The notes beneath the pieces were generated by a model. The model was not told the origin of the DNA and did no database searches. It was given only the letters and a program-made list of their open reading frames with translations. From Vogesella indigofera (GTDB lineage Bacteria > Pseudomonadota > Gammaproteobacteria > Burkholderiales > Chromobacteriaceae), in contig NZ_JAQQLA010000004.1 in the NCBI RefSeq assembly GCF_028548395.1, forward strand, positions 124,001 through 188,000: a DNA stretch of 64,000 nt, read 5' to 3'. Below are positions 39,004-48,852 of this stretch, piece by piece (positions within the stretch are counted from its first letter, which is position 1; each line of letters starts with the position of its first letter). The translations under genes and the position numbers were made by a program.

Positions 39004-40113
39004 TTAGCGCGGCAGCGCCACGCGGTCGCCCGGTTTCAGCCCCAGCAGCGGCGCCGCCAGCAGCGTGCGGCCAACCTCAACGCCGCGCACCGCCAGCACC
39101 CGCTCGCTGTCGTTGCGCAACACGATGCTGACCGGCTGACGGCGCAGGGTGTTGCCGTCCAGCAGCATCACCCACGGCTTGCTGCCGTCGGCATCGCGCA
39201 CCGCCGCCTGCGGCAGGCGCACCGCGTCGCTGATTTCGCGCAGGATCACCTCGCCGGTGACAAACTGGCCGGCCTGCAGCCGGCCGGCGCGGTTGTCGAC
39301 GCGCAGATAGGCATTGAAGGTGCGGCTGCCGGCATTGGCCACCGGGTTGATGCGCAGCAGCTGCGCGGCAAACGGCTCGCTGGCGCCCTCGACGCGGAAG
39401 TGCGCGCGCTGGCCGGGCTGCAGCTGCGCCACCTGCCGGGCCGGGATGCTGGCGGTCGCCTCCAGCTGGCTGAGGTCGGCAATGGCGAACAGCTTCTGGT
39501 TGCGGCTGACCTGCTCGCCCGGCTGAATGCGGCGAGCGTAGACCACGCCGTCCATCGGCGAGTGCACCGCGGTATCGGCCAGGCTCTTGCGCGCACGCGC
39601 CAGCTGGCTGCGGCGGGCGTTGACGTCGCCTTCGCGGATGCGGTATTCGCTGTCCACCTCGTCGAACGCCAACTTGGAAATGAAACCCTGCTGGTACAGC
39701 TCGCGCTGCTTGTCCAGCTTCAGGCGCGCCAGTCGCAGCCGTGCCTCGTCGTTGGCCAGTTGCGCCTGCTGTTCCACCAGCGCCTGCTGCAGCGTCTCGC
39801 CGTCCAGCCGCGCCAGCAGCTGGCCACGACGCACGGTTTCCCCCTCGCGCACCAGCACCTCGCGCACGCTGGCGTCGATCTCGGCGGCGACCTCGATACT
39901 GGTCAGCGCGTTGAGGGTGGCGGTAAACGGCAGGCTGGCGGCAACCGGCGCCAGCCTGGCCTGCAGCACGTCGCCGCGCGCCAGCTGGCGCAATGGCGTG
40001 GCGGCAGCGGCGACACTGGCATCATGGCCGCTGGTGGCAGGTTGGCCGCAAGCGGCCAGCAACAGCACGCTGGCGGCAAGGCAGGCAGTTCGGAACAGGG
40101 TCGGGCTGGTCAT
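39004..40113 (-). CDS. RND periplasmic adaptor (membrane fusion protein), lipoprotein
   Basis: 369 residues from ATG at 40113; the ATG at 40137 is also in frame. Lipoprotein signal with lipobox LLLAACGQ, the lipidated cysteine at about residue 20. Then lipoyl-like half-motifs (LTSIEVAAEIDASVREVLVREGETVRRGQLLARLD), a coiled-coil hairpin (about 95-160) and the second half-motif (HSPMDGVVYARRIQPGEQV). Links the pump to the outer-membrane channel. An imperfect genome repeat overlaps the lipobox codons (40038-40050). Confidence 0.93.
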   Translation of the reverse strand: MTSPTLFRTACLAASVLLLAACGQPATSGHDASVAAAATPLRQLARGDVLQARLAPVAASLPFTATLNALTSIEVAAEIDASVREVLVREGETVRRGQLLARLDGETLQQALVEQQAQLANDEARLRLARLKLDKQRELYQQGFISKLAFDEVDSEYRIREGDVNARRSQLARARKSLADTAVHSPMDGVVYARRIQPGEQVSRNQKLFAIADLSQLEATASIPARQVAQLQPGQRAHFRVEGASEPFAAQLLRINPVANAGSRTFNAYLRVDNRAGRLQAGQFVTGEVILREISDAVRLPQAAVRDADGSKPWVMLLDGNTLRRQPVSIVLRNDSERVLAVRGVEVGRTLLAAPLLGLKPGDRVALPR

Positions 40114-40221
40114 GGTGACAGGCTTTCTCAAACTCAAATCTGGTGGCGGCGCAGCACCGGCTCGCGATCTACGGTGACGGATCCCGGCGCGGCGAGACGG
40201 CGCTGAGGCGGCGACGGCATG

Positions 40222-40306
40222 GTTTATCCCTCGACAAACACCGCAGCCTCAGCCGTTTGCGCCGGCTCGCGCGGGCGCACGCACGATCGTGAGCACGTGC
40301 TCAGGG
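40222..40306. repeat. intergenic repeat element, copy A (3' end of mltA)
   Basis: About 85 bases sharing with copy B (41759-41842) GTTTAT at one end, then CCTCAGCCGTTT, CTCGCGC and GATCGTGAxCACGxGCTCAGGG at the other. On the minus strand the last part reads CCCTGAGC, which supplies the TGA stop of mltA. Nature unknown; it contains self-complementary stretches. Confidence 0.7.
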
Positions 40307-41563
40307 ACGGGGCGCCGGGGTCATGCCGCGCGGCAACAGCAGCCAGAACTTGCCCTGCTGCTTCATGCGGCCGGCGTACATGCCGGCCTCGGTGCCGAAG
40401 CCGAAAAAGAAATCGCCGCGCACCGCTCCGCGGATGGCACCGCCGGTATCCTGCGCGTGCATCAGCCGGGTCAGCGGCTTGGGGCTGCCGTCCAGCGGCC
40501 AGGTGGTGGCCAGGTACACCGGCGCCCCCAGCGGGATATAGCGCGGATCGACCGCCAGGCTGTGGCCGTCGGTCAGCGGCACGCCCAGCGCGCCGATCGG
40601 GCCGCCGCCGGTACTATTCAGGGTACGGAAGAACACGTAGCTGGGGTTGACGTCGAACAGCTCGCGGCGGCGCTGCGGGTTGGCTTCCAGCCAGCCTTTG
40701 ATGCCCTGCATGCTGGCCTCGGCCAGTGTCAGCTGCTGCTGGTCGATCAGCCAGCGGCCGATTGACTTGTAAGGGTGACCGTTCTGCTCGGCGTAGGTCA
40801 CCCGCAAAAAGCTGCCGTCTTCCAGCTGGATGCGGCCGGAGCCTTGCACCTGCAGGAAGAACAGCTCGGTTTCGTCCTCCACCCAGGCCAGCACCGGCGC
40901 GCTGTTGATGCCCTTGCCGGCATTGATCTCGGCACGGCTGTAGTACGGCAGCAGGCGGTTGCCGTCGAGGCGGCCCTTCAGCGTGCGGGTGCGGCTGTCG
41001 ATGACAAAATCGGCCGGCGTCACCAGCAGCTCGTCGGCGCCGGGCTGGGTCTTGCCCGGCACCACCTGCAGCCGGTTGCCGCCGCTGCGGCGCGCCACCA
41101 GCTGCGTGGCCGCGCGCTGTTCGGCGCTGATGTCGAGCAGCAGCAGGTCCTGCGGCACGCCGTACACCGGATACGGCGTCTGCGCGCTGCGCTGGCGGCT
41201 GCCGCTGAGCAGCGGCTCGTAGTAGCCGGTGATCAGGCCGCTGTCCTTGCCGGCCTCGCTGACCTGCCACGGCACGAAGCGGCTCTCGTAAAAGCGGCGG
41301 ATGCCGTCAACGTTGGCCGCATCCAGCGTCGCGGCCTCGCTGCAGACCGCCTGCCACTGCGGGCGGCCGGCCAGCGGACGGCAGCTTTCACGTAGCGCCA
41401 GCAGGCTCTCGCTGGCCAGCGAGCTGTCCCACTGCGGCAGCTGGCTGAATGCGGCCGGCTGGTAACGGATGCTCTCGGCGGGCGACGACGATGGCGGGGT
41501 GGAAACGGTGGAACAGGCGGCCAGCAACAGCAGGCTGCCGCACAGCAGTAGACGGTTTAGCAT
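40301..41563 (-). CDS. mltA: membrane-bound lytic murein transglycosylase A
   Basis: 420 residues from ATG at 41563. Lipoprotein signal with lipobox LLLLAACS. MltA domain (FVPWQVSEAGKDSGLITGYYEPLLSGSR) and a C-terminal 3D domain with its aspartates (ALGVPLTDGHSLAVDPRYIPLGAPVYL...HAQDTGGAIRG...DFFFGFG). It cleaves glycan strands, giving 1,6-anhydro ends, at the outer membrane. The 13-bp repeat (G variant, 41309-41321) encodes AANVD. Confidence 0.95.
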   Translation of the reverse strand: MLNRLLLCGSLLLLAACSTVSTPPSSSPAESIRYQPAAFSQLPQWDSSLASESLLALRESCRPLAGRPQWQAVCSEAATLDAANVDGIRRFYESRFVPWQVSEAGKDSGLITGYYEPLLSGSRQRSAQTPYPVYGVPQDLLLLDISAEQRAATQLVARRSGGNRLQVVPGKTQPGADELLVTPADFVIDSRTRTLKGRLDGNRLLPYYSRAEINAGKGINSAPVLAWVEDETELFFLQVQGSGRIQLEDGSFLRVTYAEQNGHPYKSIGRWLIDQQQLTLAEASMQGIKGWLEANPQRRRELFDVNPSYVFFRTLNSTGGGPIGALGVPLTDGHSLAVDPRYIPLGAPVYLATTWPLDGSPKPLTRLMHAQDTGGAIRGAVRGDFFFGFGTEAGMYAGRMKQQGKFWLLLPRGMTPAPRP

Positions 41564-41758
41564 GGAAACAGGACTCTCGGAAAACCCGGAACAGGCATGG
41601 GCGGTAGAGCGGCACGGCACCGGAAAGTTCGGATGGTACTGGAACGGCGGCCGGAATAACAATGCAGTTGTCGTGAATCCGGCCAGCGCCGCGCCCAGAA
41701 CCTGTTCCCGATCTGCTGCGCGCAGGCGTAGGGCGTTAAAAACGGCTTCGGCCTGCTT

Positions 41759-41842
41759 GTTTATATCCAGCTAAGCGCCGCTTCCTCAGCCGTTTCGCCT
41801 TGTCTCGCGCTAACTCGCGAGATCGTGAACACGCGCTCAGGG
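41759..41842. repeat. intergenic repeat element, copy B (3' end of gpx)
   Basis: Counterpart of copy A. The core 41784-41842 is 59 bases with both ends almost identical to copy A and a variable middle that forms its own hairpin (CTCGCG...CGCGAG). It also supplies the TGA stop of the gene on the minus strand, here the glutathione peroxidase. The remaining gap to mltA (41564-41758) holds no gene; GGGCGTTAAAAACGG near 41731 is unassigned. Confidence 0.7.
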
Positions 41843-42376
41843 TGCGGCCGGCAGCCGCTGCTGCAGCGCCTTGAGGAAGGCAGGATCATCCGGCCGCGTC
41901 AGCGGCCCGAAGGCGATCACCGACTTGCCGCCCGGCGCGATGATGTACTTGTAGAAATTCCACTTCGGCGTGCTGCCGGCCGCGCTGGCCAGCGCCTGGT
42001 AGAACGGGTGCGCGTTGCTGCCGCGCACGCTGACCCGGCTCATCATCGGGAAATCGACGCCGTAATTGCTGTGGCAGAACTCGGCAATGTCCTTGGCCTG
42101 CTCCAGCTCCTGGAAGAAATCGTCGCTGGGGAAGCCGAGCACCACCACACCGCGGCTGCGGTATTGCTGCCACAGCGTCTGCAGCTGGGCAAACTGCGGC
42201 GTGAAGCCGCACTCGCTGGCGGTATTGACCACCACGATGGTCTTGTCCTGGTACTGGCACAGGTCAGTGCTGCCGCCGGTCAGGCGCGGCACCCGGTAAT
42301 CCAGCAGCTGCGGACAGGCCGCCTGCGCCAGCGGCGCCGCCAGCAGCAACCACAACCACCATGCTTGCTTGCGCAT
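41837..42376 (-). CDS. exported glutathione-peroxidase family protein
   Basis: 179 residues. Signal peptide (WWLWLLLAAPLAQA), so it acts outside the cytoplasm, unlike E. coli BtuE. GPx-family motifs: NTASECGFTPQ with peroxidatic cysteine, VVLGFPSDDFFQELE (in place of LGFPCNQFGxQE), and WNFYKYIIAPGGK with catalytic tryptophan and asparagine. It reduces lipid or hydrogen peroxides, probably with a thioredoxin-like donor. The thioredoxin-like gene starts upstream in the same direction. Confidence 0.9.
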   Translation of the reverse strand: MRKQAWWLWLLLAAPLAQAACPQLLDYRVPRLTGGSTDLCQYQDKTIVVVNTASECGFTPQFAQLQTLWQQYRSRGVVVLGFPSDDFFQELEQAKDIAEFCHSNYGVDFPMMSRVSVRGSNAHPFYQALASAAGSTPKWNFYKYIIAPGGKSVIAFGPLTRPDDPAFLKALQQRLPAAP

Positions 42377-42401
42377 CAGCCCGCCCTCCCCGCCTTACGG
42401 C

Positions 42402-42767
42402 TCAGCCCTGATCCTGGGCGGCCATGTCGGCGCGCACCTGGTCCATGTCCAGATCACGTACCGCCTGCACCAGTTGCTCGAACTGCGGCGCCATCATCGC
42501 GCCGGCCTGGTGGAACACCACGATGCCGTCCTTCAGCGCCATCAGCGTCGGGATGGAACGGATCTTGAAGTGGGCGGCCAGCTCCTGCTCGTCCTCGGTG
42601 TTGATCTTGGCGAACACGATGTCGCCGTGTTTTTCCGCCGCCGCCTCGAAGATCGGGCCGAATGACTTGCACGGGCCGCACCACGGCGCCCAGAAGTCGA
42701 GGATCACCATGCCGTCGCCCTCGACGGTATCGTTAAAGGTATCGGCAGTTACGTTTACATAGGCCAT
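42402..42767 (-). CDS. thioredoxin-family protein
   Basis: 121 residues from ATG at 42767, after CCAAGGAGCCGTC. Thioredoxin fold with active site WCGPCK (residues about 31-36) and cis-proline SIPTLMALKDG. No signal peptide, so cytosolic. The extended acidic C-terminus (DLDMDQVRADMAAQDQG) differs from TrxA. It is likely the general disulphide reductase or a paralogue of it. Probably cotranscribed with gpx, whose start lies 25 bases beyond its stop. Confidence 0.9.
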   Translation of the reverse strand: MAYVNVTADTFNDTVEGDGMVILDFWAPWCGPCKSFGPIFEAAAEKHGDIVFAKINTEDEQELAAHFKIRSIPTLMALKDGIVVFHQAGAMMAPQFEQLVQAVRDLDMDQVRADMAAQDQG

Positions 42768-42899
42768 GACGGCTCCTTGGATTCGGTTGCGGCGGCCGCT
42801 GCGGCCAACCTCGCTGCTTTTCAAGATTGTCGCTGCGCGGCGACTAGGCAAGGGATGGCCGCCATTAAATTTCGCGATACCACATATTGGCAGCCGCTA

Positions 42900-43847
42900 T
42901 CAGTGACGATGGCGGATGCGCCAGCACTGGTGGATCTTCTTGTTACGGAAGTCCTCCGGCACCGACTGCGCGCTGATGTCCTGCACCGCGTAGTCGGCGA
43001 TCAACCTCTCGTCCAGCGTGAAACTGCGCAGGTTGTTGGAGAAGTACAGCACGCCGTCCGGCGCCAGCAGCCGCATCGCGCCGTCGACCAGCTTGACCTG
43101 GTCGCGCTGCACGTCCAGCTCGTCCATCATCTTCTTTGAGTTGGAGAAGCTGGGCGGGTCCATCACGATCAGGTCGAACTGCTTGCCGGCATAGGCGGCG
43201 TCTTCCAGATACTGGAACACGTCGTCGCGGATCAGCTGGTGCTTTTCCAGATCGAGGCCGTTGAGTTCGAAGTTGCGCCGGCTCCACGCCTGGTAGGTGT
43301 TGGACAGGTCCACCGTCTCGCTACTGACCGCGCCACCGTTGGCCGCATACACGGTAAAGCTGCCGGTGTAGGCGAACAGGTTGAGAAAGCGCTTGCCGGC
43401 GGCCTCGTCGCGCACCCGCTTGCGGGTGTTGCGGTGATCGAGGAACAGGCCGGTGTCGAGGTAGGCGTCGAGGTTGACCCAGAAACGCTGCCCCTGCTCG
43501 GCCACCACGAAGTCCTCGCCGTCGCGACCGGTCTTCTCGTACTGGCTTTCGCCCTTCTGGCGGCGGCGCGTCTTCAGCGCGATGTTCCACAGCTGCACGC
43601 CGGTGATGTCGCTGATCGCCTGCTGCACCGCGGCGATCCACGCCACGTACTCGGATTCCTCGATCTGCCAGCCGGTGTCGTATTCCTGCAGGTGGATGCG
43701 CTGGCCGTAGACATCGATGATCAGCGGAAACTGCGGCACGTCGCGGTCGTAGACGCGCCAGGCGTCCAGCTCGTTGCGGCGCGCCCATTTGGCGTAGTGC
43801 TTGTAGTTCTTGGCAAGCCGGTTGGCAAAGGCGGAAACGTCAACCAT
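42900..43847 (-). CDS. class I SAM-dependent methyltransferase, RlmK/RlmI-like
   Basis: 315 residues. SAM domain with LNLFAYTGSFTVYAANGG (motif I), DLSNTYQAWSRRNFELNG, and VMDPPSFSNSKKM (motif IV of the DPPY type), as in the C-terminal half of RlmKL and in RlmI. The N-terminal FANRLAKNYKHYAKWARR and GQRFWVNLDAYLDTGLFLDHR match the RlmK half, which makes m7G2069 in 23S rRNA. As there is no THUMP-RlmL part, it may be a stand-alone RlmK. Substrate to be shown. Confidence 0.85.
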   Translation of the reverse strand: MVDVSAFANRLAKNYKHYAKWARRNELDAWRVYDRDVPQFPLIIDVYGQRIHLQEYDTGWQIEESEYVAWIAAVQQAISDITGVQLWNIALKTRRRQKGESQYEKTGRDGEDFVVAEQGQRFWVNLDAYLDTGLFLDHRNTRKRVRDEAAGKRFLNLFAYTGSFTVYAANGGAVSSETVDLSNTYQAWSRRNFELNGLDLEKHQLIRDDVFQYLEDAAYAGKQFDLIVMDPPSFSNSKKMMDELDVQRDQVKLVDGAMRLLAPDGVLYFSNNLRSFTLDERLIADYAVQDISAQSVPEDFRNKKIHQCWRIRHRH

Positions 43848-43874
43848 GCAACTTCCTTTTCAATAAAAACCAAA

Positions 43875-43893
43875 CGCCGGAACATGTCCGGCG
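43875..43893 (-). terminator. intrinsic terminator of coaD
   Basis: Stem CGCCGGA / TCCGGCG, loop ACATG, followed on the minus strand by TTTGGTTTTTATT. An imperfect inverted pair of the genome repeat (GGCCAATGTTGGCC, about 43914-43927) lies between it and the stop. Confidence 0.8.
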
Positions 43894-43933
43894 CCTATTC
43901 AGCTCGTGGTGGTGGCCAATGTTGGCCGCACGG

Positions 43934-44449
43934 CTAGTCGTTGTTCAGCGCGGCCTGCTGCCGTTCATGATAGGCCACCAGGCGGCGGTATACCGGTTCC
44001 GGCACGTACTGGCGGATCATCTGTTCCCAGCCCTGCGGCCCCATCAGGCCCTTGACCATGGTGGAGGATACCTCGGCGTACTCGCGCGGCGGCAGCAGGA
44101 AGATGGTGGTGATGTCGGCGTGCAGGTCGGAATTGATGTAGCGCATGGTGCGCTCGTACTCGTAGTCGCTGGCGGTGCGGATGCCGCGAATGATGTAGTT
44201 GGCTTCAATGCTCTGCGCGTAGTTGACCAGGAACTGGTTCTCGAACACCTCGACCCGCAGCTTGGAAAAGCCGCGCGTGACGGCACGCAGCATGTCCAGA
44301 CGCTCGTCCACGCTGAAGGTGCAATGTTTTTCCGGATTGACGCCGATGGCCACCACCACCTCGTCAAACAGTTCCACGGCCTCGCGAATCATCCACAAAT
44401 GCCCGTTGGTCACCGGGTCAAAACTACCGGCATAGACGGCGCGCTTCAA
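43934..44449 (-). CDS. coaD: phosphopantetheine adenylyltransferase
   Basis: 171 residues from a TTG at 44449 ([17 protein letters not shown]). I prefer it to the ATG at 44479 because AAGGAAA lies seven bases before the TTG, the ATG has no ribosome site, and the family begins at this point. Nucleotidyltransferase with TNGH motif, [12 protein letters not shown] and the C-terminal [10 protein letters not shown] (the usual ISSTxVR). Fourth step of coenzyme A synthesis. The TTG start may limit expression. Confidence 0.94.
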   Translation of the reverse strand: MKRAVYAGSFDPVTNGHLWMIREAVELFDEVVVAIGVNPEKHCTFSVDERLDMLRAVTRGFSKLRVEVFENQFLVNYAQSIEANYIIRGIRTASDYEYERTMRYINSDLHADITTIFLLPPREYAEVSSTMVKGLMGPQGWEQMIRQYVPEPVYRRLVAYHERQQAALNND

Positions 44450-44597
44450 TTGATGCTTTCCTTTGCGACTATTTGTCATGGCGGAATGTAGCGTGGCTAG
44501 GGATGGTGGACAAGGTATTTTTGCTGCATTGCAAAAATAAAAGCACCGGCGCGGTGCAGTAACGCATCACGCCGGTGCGGCACTCCATTGCAGAATA

Positions 44598-45572
44598 TCA
44601 GGCGTTGATGGTTTCCGCATGATGGCACGCCACTTCGCGGCCTTCGAGGGCGCGCAATTGCGGTACTTCCCTGCCGCACAGCTCGGTCGCGTAAGGGCAG
44701 CGCTTGTGGAAGGCGCAGCCGCTCGGCGGGTTGAGCGGGCTGGGCAGCTCGCCGTGGATCTTGATCTTGATGCTGCGGTCTTCCGGATAGATCGACGGTG
44801 TCGCCGACAGCAGCGCCTGGGTATAGGGATGCAGCGGCTTGGCGTAGATCACTTCCTTGCTACCCACCTCCACCGCGCGGCCGAGGTACATCACCATCAG
44901 GTCGTCGGCGACGTGCTCCACCACCGCCAGGTTGTGCGAGATGAACACGTAGGCGGTGTTGAACTCTTCCTGCAGGTCCATGAACAGGTTCAGTACCTGC
45001 GCCTGGATCGACACGTCCAGTGCCGAGGTCGGCTCGTCGGCGATCACGATCTGCGGCTGCAGCATCATGGCGCGGGCGATGGCGATACGCTGGCGCTGGC
45101 CGCCGGAGAACATGTGCGGGTAGCGATAGTAGTGCTCGGGACGCAGGCCGACGCGCTTCATCATCGCCTTGACCTTGTCTTCGCGCTCCTTGGCCGTCAG
45201 CTTGGTGTTGATCAGCAGCGGCTCGCCCAGCTGGTCACCGACCTTCTGCCGCGGGTTGAGCGAGGCGTACGGGTTCTGGAACACCATCTGCACCTTGCTG
45301 CGCAGCGCTTTCAGTTCGGCCTTGCCGGCACTGGCGATGTCGACGCCGTCCAGCACCAGCGAACCGGCGGTCGGCGCCTCGATCAGTGTCAGCTGCCGCG
45401 CCAGCGTGGACTTGCCGCAGCCGGACTCGCCGACCACGGCCAGCGTCTTGCCGGCCTGCAGTTCAAACGACACGCCGTTCAGCGCCTTGACCACGGCCTT
45501 CGGTTTCATGAAGCCCTGCGACACCTCGTAGTGACGGGTCAGGTCGCGAGCCTGCAATACAGTCTGGCTCAT
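44598..45572 (-). CDS. dppF: dipeptide ABC transporter ATP-binding protein DppF
   Basis: 324 residues. Walker [10 protein letters not shown], signature [14 protein letters not shown], Walker [12 protein letters not shown], and the C-terminal oligopeptide/dipeptide domain with cysteines ([15 protein letters not shown]) that holds an iron-sulphur cluster in some relatives. Overlaps dppD by four bases (ATGA). Confidence 0.94.
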   Translation of the reverse strand: MSQTVLQARDLTRHYEVSQGFMKPKAVVKALNGVSFELQAGKTLAVVGESGCGKSTLARQLTLIEAPTAGSLVLDGVDIASAGKAELKALRSKVQMVFQNPYASLNPRQKVGDQLGEPLLINTKLTAKEREDKVKAMMKRVGLRPEHYYRYPHMFSGGQRQRIAIARAMMLQPQIVIADEPTSALDVSIQAQVLNLFMDLQEEFNTAYVFISHNLAVVEHVADDLMVMYLGRAVEVGSKEVIYAKPLHPYTQALLSATPSIYPEDRSIKIKIHGELPSPLNPPSGCAFHKRCPYATELCGREVPQLRALEGREVACHHAETINA

Positions 45573-46546
45573 GGGGCCTCCTTCTTCTCGAATAGCGGGT
45601 AGAAGCAACGCACGGCACCATGCTCGTGCGCGGTGATGCCGGGACGCTCGTTGCGGCAACGTTCCTGCGCGTACGGGCAGCGCGGCGACAGCAGGCAGCC
45701 GCTGGGGCGGTCGTACTGGCCGGGCACGATGCCGGGCAGGGTTACCAGCCGGCGTGCACCCTTGCTGTGTTCCGGAATGGAGGACAGCAGCGCCTGGGTA
45801 TACGGATGCACCGGGTGACGGAACAGCTGCGGCACGGTGCCCTCTTCCGCCACCTGACCGGCGTACATCACCGCCACGCGGTGTGCCACCTCGGCAATCA
45901 CCGCTAGATCGTGGGTGATCATCAGCAGCGCCATATTGCGTTCTTTTTGCAGGTTGACCAGCAGATCCATGATCTGCGCCTGGATGGTGACGTCCAGCGC
46001 GGTGGTCGGCTCGTCGGCAATCAGCAGCTTGGGGTTACAGGCCAGTGCCACCGCGATCATCACGCGCTGGCTCATGCCGCCGGACAGCTGGTGCGGATAG
46101 GCTTCAAGACGGGTCTTCGCCGCCGGAATCTCCACCAGTTCCATCAGTTCCAGTGCACGCGCCTTCAGTTCGGCGCCGCGCAGACCCTGGTGCACCTTCA
46201 GCACTTCCATGATCTGGTAGCCGACGGTGTAACTCGGGTTGAGCGAGGTCATCGGGTCCTGGAAGATCATGGCGATGTCCTTGCCGACGATCTTGCGACG
46301 TTCCCTGGCGCTGATGGTCAGCAGGTTCTTGCCGTCGAAGGTCAGCTCGTCGGCGACGATGCGGCCCTGCCCTTCCAAGAGGCCCATCATCGCCATCATG
46401 GTGACGGACTTGCCGGAACCGGATTCGCCAACGATGCCGACGATCTCGCCCTGGTCGACCGACAGGTCCAGCCCTTCCACGGCGCGGAACGGGTTTTTCT
46501 CGGAGCCGAACTCGACCGAGAGGTTCTTGATTTGCAACAGACTCAT
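45569..46546 (-). CDS. dppD: dipeptide ABC transporter ATP-binding protein DppD
   Basis: 325 residues. Walker [11 protein letters not shown], signature [12 protein letters not shown], Walker [16 protein letters not shown] and C-terminal cysteine motif ([15 protein letters not shown]). Partner of DppF in the heterodimeric motor. Separated from dppC by nine bases. Confidence 0.95.
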   Translation of the reverse strand: MSLLQIKNLSVEFGSEKNPFRAVEGLDLSVDQGEIVGIVGESGSGKSVTMMAMMGLLEGQGRIVADELTFDGKNLLTISARERRKIVGKDIAMIFQDPMTSLNPSYTVGYQIMEVLKVHQGLRGAELKARALELMELVEIPAAKTRLEAYPHQLSGGMSQRVMIAVALACNPKLLIADEPTTALDVTIQAQIMDLLVNLQKERNMALLMITHDLAVIAEVAHRVAVMYAGQVAEEGTVPQLFRHPVHPYTQALLSSIPEHSKGARRLVTLPGIVPGQYDRPSGCLLSPRCPYAQERCRNERPGITAHEHGAVRCFYPLFEKKEAP

Positions 46547-46555
46547 GATTTTCCC

Positions 46556-47479
46556 TTACGCCGCGCGCTTCATTTTCGGGTCCAGCGCATCGCGCAGGCC
46601 GTCGCCCATCAGGTTGATCGACAACACCGACACCAGGATGGTCAGACCCGGCAGGGTGACCACCCACCAGGCGCTGTCCATGTAGTCACGCGCCGAGGCC
46701 AGCATGGTGCCCCACTCCGGCGTCGGCGGCTGTACGCCGAGGCCAAGGAAGCCCAGGGCGGCGATTTCCAGGATGGCGGAGGAGAAGCTCATGGTGGCGT
46801 GCACGATCAGCGGCGCCATGCAGTTGGGCAGCACGGTGACGAACATCAGACGGAACAGGCCGGCACCGGCGACGCGCGAGGCGGTCACGTAGTCGCGGTT
46901 CAGTTCGGTCATCGCCGAGGCACGCGTCAGGCGCACATAGGCCGGCAGCGACACCACGGCAATGGCGATCATCGCGTTGACCAGGCCCGGCCCGAGGATG
47001 GCCATGATCGCCACCGCCAGCAGCAGCGACGGCAAGGCCATCATCACGTCCATCAGGCGCATGATCAGGGTGCCCAGCGCCTTGGGGAAGAAGGCGGCCA
47101 GCAGGCCCATCACCACGCCGGGAATCAGTGCCATTACCACCGACACCAGACCGATCAGCAGCGACAGGCGCGCGCCGTAGATCAGGCGCGACAGGATGTC
47201 GCGGCCCAGCTCATCGGTACCGAGCAGGAACTGGCTGCTGCCACCGTCGGCCCAGGCCGGCGGTGTCAGGAAGTAGTCGCGGAACTGTTCGATCGGGTCG
47301 TACGGCGCGATCCACGGCGCAAACAGCGCACAGACCGCGACGATGGACATGAACACCAGCCCGGCGACGGCGCCCTTGTTGTGGGAGAAGCCCTGCCAGA
47401 ACTCCTTGAGCGGCGAAGGATAGCCGGCGGCCAGCTCTTCAACCGGCGCCGCGGTGGGCGCAGTAGAAATAGATGTCAT
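46556..47479 (-). CDS. dppC: dipeptide ABC transporter permease DppC
   Basis: 307 residues from ATG at 47479. Cytoplasmic N-terminus (about 1-40), first helix near 42-62, then the BPD_transp_1 domain with LLGTDELGRDILSRLIYGARLSL and the EAA-loop region SLPAYVRLTRASAMTELNRDYV that docks the ATPases. E. coli DppC has 300 residues. Confidence 0.94.
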   Translation of the reverse strand: MTSISTAPTAAPVEELAAGYPSPLKEFWQGFSHNKGAVAGLVFMSIVAVCALFAPWIAPYDPIEQFRDYFLTPPAWADGGSSQFLLGTDELGRDILSRLIYGARLSLLIGLVSVVMALIPGVVMGLLAAFFPKALGTLIMRLMDVMMALPSLLLAVAIMAILGPGLVNAMIAIAVVSLPAYVRLTRASAMTELNRDYVTASRVAGAGLFRLMFVTVLPNCMAPLIVHATMSFSSAILEIAALGFLGLGVQPPTPEWGTMLASARDYMDSAWWVVTLPGLTILVSVLSINLMGDGLRDALDPKMKRAA

Positions 47480-47489
47480 TGCTCGCCTC

Positions 47490-48518
<1,029 letters not shown>

Positions 48519-48852
48519 GTGAAGGTCTCCCGTACACGCACAAGGCTGGCGTGACGTATTGCTGCAAGAGACAGGGAACGGGAACAGCAGGAAGGAAAGC
48601 GGAAGGGGTGCCGGGCGACGTAGCTGCACCTGACCACCCACCTACACCAGATGCAATCGCCGCCACGGCAAGACGCACTTTACGGATCGCACGACGTGAC
48701 CGCCTTGATACAGGTCAATCACGAGACATCAACCCACCGCTGCCGCGCCCCGACTTTCCTTTTGCATAAACCGTTCGCCTGATAATGAACAAGGAGGGGC
48801 CAAAGGCGCCCTCCTTGCCATTCACCCGGACCAGCCGGGCGATACCGCGAAC
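48519..48852. other. dppA-dppB intergenic region with a hairpin
   Basis: 334 bases without a gene. A stem-loop (AAGGAGGG at 48791-48798 with CCCTCCTT at 48809-48816) lies 36 bases past the dppA stop, followed on the minus strand by TTGTTCATTATC. It probably ends or stabilises most dppA mRNA, so the binding protein is made in excess over the membrane parts, as known for binding-protein operons. No promoter for dppB could be singled out. Confidence 0.6.

Noticed and set aside
44450..44479. ATG at 44479 as the coaD start
   Set aside because: No ribosome site before it, and ten extra residues that family members lack; the TTG at 44449 has AAGGAAA at the right distance.
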